Positions 58,634-64,000 of a DNA stretch of 64,000 nt are shown here, piece after piece. The position numbers were made by a program, and so were the translations under genes. Location: positions 5,278,252-5,342,251 of the forward strand of contig NC_067207.1 of assembly GCF_026262505.1 (NCBI RefSeq), given 5' to 3'. Below the pieces are notes generated by a model. It was not told the DNA's origin, made no database searches, and was given only the letters and a program-made list of their open reading frames with translations. How positions within the stretch are numbered: the first letter of the stretch is position 1; each line of letters opens with the position of its first letter. This stretch comes from Trichomonas vaginalis G3 (taxonomy: Eukaryota > Parabasalia > Trichomonadida > Trichomonadidae).

Positions 58634-59494
58634 TTAAGCGGATGGAGGGACAATTGATTTTTCTGTTGGATTTTCTGGCTGAGCTTGTGCCCTTGTTAAT
58701 GTTTCCTGAACAACATATTCAATACCATATTGTTCTTCTACTTGCATGCACCTTGCTGGATCATATTCAGGTTTCTTGAGGTTTTGAATGGCCTCAGTAA
58801 CTTGGGCCAATTCATCTACCAGCGGAACGTTTGGATCTGTTCCCTGTTTGGCTTCAGGAAGGAATGAAACTGCTGTATCCATTCCGCAAGTAATTGCAAC
58901 GGCAGCGAATGCAATTTGGCCTGGAGGGAAGAGTAGTAATGCATCTGTTTGAAGAATTTGTTTGAGACATTCTAAGCATTTCTCAAAACTTTCTCTATCG
59001 AGTCTTCCATCAACAATTCCATATAAATGGTGGATAGGAAGATGGATTTTGAGATTGAATTTCCATCCTGTAAGGCAGATAACTTCAGATTTAGCAATCT
59101 GTTCGTATGGTTTAAATCTGTCAATTAATTCTTGTTTGAAGCCTGCAACTCGGACCAATTCTGAGAATTTAATTGGGAAAATGAATTTGCAAACAATAAA
59201 GAGGGCATTCATCATTGCCAATGGAGGAGGAATGTCCCAAATTGTTTTTCTTACGTAAACACGCTGATAAAGAGCTAATGCTGTATATACTTGATATGAA
59301 TTCCATATTTCAATCTTTGCAGCATACTTAAGTAACTCGTCTGCGTAATATTGAATATATCCACGATAATCTTCATAAGAAATATTAGAAGAAACAATTT
59401 CTCCGATTTCATTGTAGTTGCCTCTCCTCAATTCTTCAAGTTCTTCAGGGAAAAATAACCAGTTTCGTGCCTGAGTTGACTTGTTGAAATCCAT
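58634..59494 (-). CDS. Cyclin H-like protein, 286 aa
   Basis: Two helical cyclin-box halves are visible. Starts with DFNKSTQARNWLFFPEELEE, the N-terminal helix signature of cyclin H, the partner of CDK7 in the CDK-activating kinase and TFIIH. The first box (about 60-150) has YQVYTALALYQRVYVRK, PPPLAMMNALFIVCK and EVICLTGWKFNLKIHLP; the second (about 160-235) has PPGQIAFAAVAIT. The C-terminal tail is Pro/Glu-rich. Divergent from the glycosyltransferase-like gene; 40 bases between start codons with TCACTTTTCTTC in between. Intact here. Confidence 0.82.
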   Translation of the reverse strand: MDFNKSTQARNWLFFPEELEELRRGNYNEIGEIVSSNISYEDYRGYIQYYADELLKYAAKIEIWNSYQVYTALALYQRVYVRKTIWDIPPPLAMMNALFIVCKFIFPIKFSELVRVAGFKQELIDRFKPYEQIAKSEVICLTGWKFNLKIHLPIHHLYGIVDGRLDRESFEKCLECLKQILQTDALLLFPPGQIAFAAVAITCGMDTAVSFLPEAKQGTDPNVPLVDELAQVTEAIQNLKKPEYDPARCMQVEEQYGIEYVVQETLTRAQAQPENPTEKSIVPPSA

Positions 59495-59534
59495 GATTTT
59501 GTCACGTTTTTGACTTCGTCACTTTTCTTCAAAA

Positions 59535-60866
59535 ATGAAAGTTTATACATTTGATACGAGAGTTTTTAATAATTGGATTACAATACTATTGGTATTGCTA
59601 CTAACTGTAATCATAGGATATACTAATCAAACAGATATTTATCAAAAACTCAATTCTTTACCTGAAAATCGTACAGAATTGCTTCCATTTAAAGAATACA
59701 ATCTCACTCAGCAAGGTCAAACAAACAAATTCAACTGGTACTTTCGTTTTCAGTGCGCTTTAGATGTTACTCGTGCAAATATTTTACGATCAATGAAAAT
59801 TGGTATTCAAAATAAATATTTTAAATATACGATACCTTTAAAGATTCAGGATAATAGATCGAACGCGTACAATGGTGAAATTTTCACACACTTTTATGGC
59901 AGGTTAAATATGAGTTTTATGTATATGTTTGAACCACTAATCGAGGAGGAATACAATTTGTCAATGACAGGCTACTATTTCACAAATACATTATTGAACG
60001 TTCTCGATGATGAATTGGAAACTCTTAAATTTAATCGTATTTGTTTTAAAAACGGATCACTACATACATTTTCACAAAGCACATTGGTCAACTATAGAGA
60101 GGTTTCATCGTTTAATTACCAAAACGTCAGATTTAATTCAATTGTTGATCATAACTACAAAGATTTTATAAAGAGGAACAACGGAACTTACGAAATCAAT
60201 AAAGCGAGACTATTCTTCGCCAAAAAATACACCAAATACGATCAATACCTTAAAGATATTATTTCTCCGATGCATCAAATCAATTCTATCGCAGGAAAGA
60301 TGATGAACATCTTCTACGTCAATGATAAGCAACTATACACGCCTTTTGATGCACAAGAAAGCATGGTTTATATAAATCCAGAAGATTCTGTTTGTTTTGA
60401 CGAACTACATATCATTCAACCAAAAATAACTACTACATTAGAGAACTTTACAACAACAGCTTCTGTTAATGGAACTGTTCACGATTTAGTTATTTTGAAC
60501 TCTACAGGGGTATTAAACTATTCACAGATATTCATTGATGCTCTTAATACTTCTGATATCGAATACGTGCAAACAAACACTTCATTTAATGAAACTGTTT
60601 CGATTTTGTCAAATGCAAAATTTGTTCTTGTTCCATCATCATGGAATGAACAGTACTTACTGCATTTCATTCGTGGAACGATTATGTATGTTGCTCCTAC
60701 TCCACATCTTCAATTTAAAGTTCAGAGAAACAATACAAAGTATATTCAGTTTGAACGAAGCGGATCTTATGAGATAACACCAGAGAATGTTAAAAAGGCA
60801 ATTTCGGAAACAGAAAAATGCGATGTTGTCTTTGCTTATTTGAAAGATATTATTAAATGTGTTTAG
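59535..60866 (+). CDS. Type II membrane protein, glycosyltransferase-like, 443 aa
   Basis: Short cytosolic N-terminus, one hydrophobic span (about residues 15-30, ITILLVLLLTVIIGY), then a large lumenal part with more than ten N-x-S/T sites. The C-terminal region LSNAKFVLVPSSWNEQYLLH, then RGTIMYVAPTPHLQFKV, resembles the donor-site region of GT61-like transferases, but this is weak. Location in ER/Golgi is inferred from topology. It shares its short promoter with cyclin H. Intact here. Confidence 0.6.
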   Translation: MKVYTFDTRVFNNWITILLVLLLTVIIGYTNQTDIYQKLNSLPENRTELLPFKEYNLTQQGQTNKFNWYFRFQCALDVTRANILRSMKIGIQNKYFKYTIPLKIQDNRSNAYNGEIFTHFYGRLNMSFMYMFEPLIEEEYNLSMTGYYFTNTLLNVLDDELETLKFNRICFKNGSLHTFSQSTLVNYREVSSFNYQNVRFNSIVDHNYKDFIKRNNGTYEINKARLFFAKKYTKYDQYLKDIISPMHQINSIAGKMMNIFYVNDKQLYTPFDAQESMVYINPEDSVCFDELHIIQPKITTTLENFTTTASVNGTVHDLVILNSTGVLNYSQIFIDALNTSDIEYVQTNTSFNETVSILSNAKFVLVPSSWNEQYLLHFIRGTIMYVAPTPHLQFKVQRNNTKYIQFERSGSYEITPENVKKAISETEKCDVVFAYLKDIIKCV

Positions 60867-61409
60867 AAAAGAAAGTTTTGTTAATCATTAATAAAGATAT
60901 GTTTATTTAATCAGTTAGAGTATTTATACTGGAAATAGGTAATATTTATCTTTCAAGCTGTAGAAAAAGTATAATTAATGATGGGTATCAGCTAAGAACC
61001 TTCAATACAGTATTCTGGCTAAAAGGAATGAATTAATTTTCAATGAAATTATGTTGTTTGATATAAAATGAACATTTTAGTTAATAATTTGAGTTGCCTA
61101 TTTAATTTTATACTGAGAAAAGGATGGACGTTAGAATGATGTCATTTTAATGGAATTTCTTTGATTGGAAAAGAAAATAAATTTGATAAATCGTCAATTC
61201 ACGCAGGAAATTTCGGAAAAAGCAGCACCAATAAGATTTGTGTGGCAAACTGATTTATGTTCATCATATGAAGTTGGAGAATACGATACTTTGCTCTTTT
61301 TCCTTTTTTTATATCTGATAACTTTTTTATGTGAAGTTTACAATTTAAATTTTGAGAACTTTACAAAAAGCATTTAATAAGGACGATAGGTTCTCCTTCT
61401 TGTTTTTAA
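60867..61409. other. Intergenic upstream of the SANT gene
   Basis: 543 bp. A 70-codon frame at 61165-61377 has low-complexity hydrophobic sequence, no initiator and no recognised family, so I do not call it. Confidence 0.5.
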
Positions 61410-64000
61410 ATGGAGATCCACGTTATATTGCCAACCAATGAATTAATCACTTTGCAGATTACAAAAATAACTAGTTCAGTCGATCTAAAGTCGATAATAG
61501 CCGAAAAAATTAAATGTCCTATATCATATATTCATCTATTTGTTAGAAATGTCGAGATAATAGATCCAACCGTTATAAGTTCCCTACAAATACCAGAAAA
61601 CATGGCAATTATTTGCAGAAAACTCGAAGACACGAATAATCAGATTATTAATATATCTAATACAACAAAACCTTCGAGCACGCCAGCTGTCCCAATAAAA
61701 ATCATGCCTCCAAAAGTAAAAATATCGAAAAAATATAAGAACGATCCTCCCGATTTTGAAGAAAAGCTACAATTTATGGAAAATATGGGCTTTTCGCACT
61801 ACGTTGTTAAAGCAATACTTAGAATATCCAATTACGATACTGAAAAAGCAATATTACGTCTCAAGGGTGAACAGATATTTACGAAGTCCGATTATTTCAC
61901 TTCACCAGACTTACAACCGGCTACATCAAGTCCCAAACCAATGCCAACAGAGAATTCCCCGCTATCCAGTCTAATTACTACGATGAATCATGAAATACAA
62001 AATTCAACGGAAGAATATGAGAGTTCAGAAGTATTTAATTTACTAGATTCTGTTTGCAATCAAGAAAAATCTCAAGTACAGGCAGACGAAAAACAGGCAG
62101 ATCAGTCATCAAAAGCACCTACAACAAGATCTAAAAGATGGTCGTATGAAGAAGAGGAAATCCTAGTAACCAAATACGCAGAATTAGGCTCCGACTGGAA
62201 TTCCATCGCCAGCTATATTCCAGGCCGCACAGCAAGCGCTATTATGCAACATTTTCAGATTCATAATAAATATCTTATGACAATAAAGCCAAAAGTCGGA
62301 TCAAAGACACTTTCCATAGGTGGATCATCAAGTTCTGGTTCCCAACCTGGTGTTTCCTTATCACATTCTCAGTCATTTGATCTTCAATTTGACGAAAAGA
62401 ACAATGACATGCTGTTCGAAGCCTGGAAGATATATGGAAATGACTGGGATTCCATTTCATGCATATTTCCACAGTATTCGACCCAAACTCTCTCAAGTTA
62501 TTGGAATAATATTTTATTACCTAAATATTTGACGACAAACATGATTCCATTCCAAGCAGATGAGGAATCAGGTGACTTTACATACAGATTGCCAAAGAGT
62601 TCTCGTAAAAAAGTCCGATCATATTCATTATCTAAGTCAGTTATCATGCAGGATATTCAGAATGAACCAGCTCAGTCCCAGCAACCAGCATCTCAGACAA
62701 CACAGAACGAGTCCAATGAAAATTCATCCCAAAGTGAACCTCGTTACGCCCCTAACAACCGTTTTCTTCTATGGACTGCAGAGGAAGAGAACACAGTTAT
62801 AAACATGAAGATGAAAGGTGCCTCATTCGAGGAGATCTCTTCTGTTCTCACGAATAGGACTGCTTCGACAATTGCAACGAGATGGTATCAGAAATTACAG
62901 AAACAGCTTCAAAAATCATCACAAACTGAGGAAGAAGTACAATCAGAACAAAATGGATACGACTACGATGGCGAAGAATCAAACGAAGATGATTTTGATA
63001 ATAATAATGGTTCTAAAAGACAATGGACACAGAAAGAAGACGAACTATTATTACAGTTATACAAAGAACATCATTCCAACTGGGAAAAGATCAACTCTTT
63101 CTTCACAAACAGAACTCCTGCTGCTTGTAGAATGCACTGCTATTTCCTTAGGCATAAAAGTGACAACGACCAAGCGACCAACCAAGGACCTTCTACAGGA
63201 AGTGCCATGCAGAGACGCAATTCTGTTAGTGCATTGCCAGTTGGAGGTCCTGCACAGTCTACTTTGCCTGTTCCATCGATTTCTCAGAGTATGAATGATA
63301 GTGCAAGCTCTGCAAAGTCGAATGAAAGCGATGAAGAATACGTAGAGCAACAACCAGTCTCAGAGCCTAATTTAAAGCGTACTTATAATAGCTGGACTGA
63401 AGAGGAAGATAAGAAATTAATTGCGGCTATAGAAAAAGGCGCAACATGGCATGAGATATACGCAATGTTCCCAGAAAGGAAAGATACATCAATCAGGACA
63501 CATTGTCAGTGCACTTTGAAGAAGAAGAGGAAGAATTTGAATTTGCCATCAGGAAATCAGAAACAATGGCTCAAAGAAGAAGACAAGAAGATCATTGATA
63601 TGAAGACAAATGGAAAACCATGGCAGGAGATAGCAGCAGCATTGCCAGGAAGGACTCCTGCGGCTATCCAGTCGAGATGGAACTTGAAATTAAAGTTAAA
63701 AGTGGACAAAGAGCCAGGAAGTTCCACAGGGCCATCGAAGACACGTTCAGTAACATTTACAAAGCGCGAAGAGAACATGATTCTGAGGAAAAAGAAAGAA
63801 GGATCTTCATGGGAAGAAATTACTCAACTTTTCACTCCGAAAAAGGCTGCTCACGTCAAGCAATATTACGATCTCTACTTGAAAGGCGAATTCGACGGCG
63901 AAAAGTATGAAATCAAGGACAATGCCGAAAAAAGAGAATATGAAAGCGACAATTTCGACCAAAATGAGGACAAAAGTAATTCGGAAGACTCTCCCGAGTG
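61410..64000 (+). CDS. Ubiquitin-like + UBA + seven SANT/Myb repeats protein, open to the window end
   Basis: One continuous frame of 863 codons from ATG 61410, no stop before the window edge. Residues 1-72 look like a ubiquitin-like fold (MEIHVILPTNELITLQITK start; SVDLKSIIAEKI; IDPTVISSL). Residues about 115-155 are a UBA domain (MENMGFSHYVVKAILR, YDTEKAILRLKG). Seven SANT/Myb-type helical repeats follow, with first tryptophan (or its equivalent) near 244, 328, 455, 539, 662, 720 and 783: RWSYEEEEILV, WTAEEENTVI, QWTQKEDELL, SWTEEEDKKL, QWLKEEDKKI among them. Ser/Gln-rich linkers separate them. Probably nuclear and DNA- or chromatin-binding, perhaps linked to the ubiquitin system. Confidence 0.85.
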   Translation, partial: MEIHVILPTNELITLQITKITSSVDLKSIIAEKIKCPISYIHLFVRNVEIIDPTVISSLQIPENMAIICRKLEDTNNQIINISNTTKPSSTPAVPIKIMPPKVKISKKYKNDPPDFEEKLQFMENMGFSHYVVKAILRISNYDTEKAILRLKGEQIFTKSDYFTSPDLQPATSSPKPMPTENSPLSSLITTMNHEIQNSTEEYESSEVFNLLDSVCNQEKSQVQADEKQADQSSKAPTTRSKRWSYEEEEILVTKYAELGSDWNSIASYIPGRTASAIMQHFQIHNKYLMTIKPKVGSKTLSIGGSSSSGSQPGVSLSHSQSFDLQFDEKNNDMLFEAWKIYGNDWDSISCIFPQYSTQTLSSYWNNILLPKYLTTNMIPFQADEESGDFTYRLPKSSRKKVRSYSLSKSVIMQDIQNEPAQSQQPASQTTQNESNENSSQSEPRYAPNNRFLLWTAEEENTVINMKMKGASFEEISSVLTNRTASTIATRWYQKLQKQLQKSSQTEEEVQSEQNGYDYDGEESNEDDFDNNNGSKRQWTQKEDELLLQLYKEHHSNWEKINSFFTNRTPAACRMHCYFLRHKSDNDQATNQGPSTGSAMQRRNSVSALPVGGPAQSTLPVPSISQSMNDSASSAKSNESDEEYVEQQPVSEPNLKRTYNSWTEEEDKKLIAAIEKGATWHEIYAMFPERKDTSIRTHCQCTLKKKRKNLNLPSGNQKQWLKEEDKKIIDMKTNGKPWQEIAAALPGRTPAAIQSRWNLKLKLKVDKEPGSSTGPSKTRSVTFTKREENMILRKKKEGSSWEEITQLFTPKKAAHVKQYYDLYLKGEFDGEKYEIKDNAEKREYESDNFDQNEDKSNSEDSPE

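Larger units (their letters stand above)
45468..63335. repeat. 18-kb duplicated block, right version
   Basis: Right counterpart of 27205-45112. Host genes are intact here. The end of the left version at the gap falls inside the SANT gene at the equivalent of 63335. Confidence 0.9.

Noticed and set aside
61165-61377. Small gene upstream of the SANT gene
   Set aside because: No initiator, hydrophobic low-complexity peptide, and the left version has several indels there; insufficient support.
27205-63335. True recent segmental duplication of host genes
   Set aside because: Not excluded, but the homopolymer-type differences, gap position and one-sided gene breakage fit a twice-assembled locus better.

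Overview
The window looks like a trichomonad (parabasalid) nuclear contig, most probably Trichomonas or a close relative. It is AT-rich. Visible genes are intronless and start a few bases downstream of TCA(C/T)TTTT-type initiator motifs. The host genes are eukaryotic: centrin, a VPS9-domain protein, a MAP65/ASE1 protein, cyclin H and a many-repeat Myb/SANT protein. Much of the window is a very large virus-like DNA transposon of the Maverick/Polinton type. The species is inferred, not proven.

Layout. (1) 1-2294: an open MULE-type transposase cut by the window edge, then 121-bp tandem repeats. (2) 2295-35548: a roughly 33-kb Maverick bounded by inverted ends, a poly-A run plus a 65-bp terminal repeat on the left and its mirror image on the right. 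Its left half (2.4-20.9 kb) has a virion and replication module: a long coiled-coil protein, double-jelly-roll major capsid protein, putative minor capsid protein, SF3 helicase, packaging ATPase, KilA-N/GIY-YIG protein, several small orphans, an HNH protein and a protein-primed-type family B DNA polymerase. The middle (20.9-26.3 kb) is wrecked: a second ATPase fragment, degenerate KilA-N genes, a tRNA-like sequence, minisatellites and hairpin repeats. The right part (26.3-35.5 kb) has a second polymerase, a rve integrase, a phage-type fibre protein, two related unknown proteins, two small amphipathic proteins, a small membrane protein and a D12-class adenine methyltransferase. The element looks like a recombinant of two Mavericks. 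(3) 35.6-45.1 kb: host genes. (4) A 25-N assembly gap at 45113. (5) 45.5-64.0 kb: a near-identical repeat of 27.2-45.1 kb, starting inside the polymerase and running through the same Maverick end and the same host genes, then continuing further into the SANT gene.

The two 18-kb copies differ mainly by one-base indels in short homopolymers. The host genes are intact in the right copy and frameshifted in the left. I read this as one locus assembled twice on either side of the gap, so frameshifts in the window should be treated first as possible consensus errors and only second as real decay.

How the parts fit: integrase and polymerase mobilise and copy the element. Capsid proteins, ATPase, fibre and the amphipathic proteins imply a virion stage. 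KilA-N, HNH, methyltransferase and helicase genes are accessory or replication functions. The host genes at the right are ordinary cytoskeletal, trafficking, cell-cycle and chromatin-type genes, and the Maverick end lies only about 135 bp upstream of the centrin start codon.
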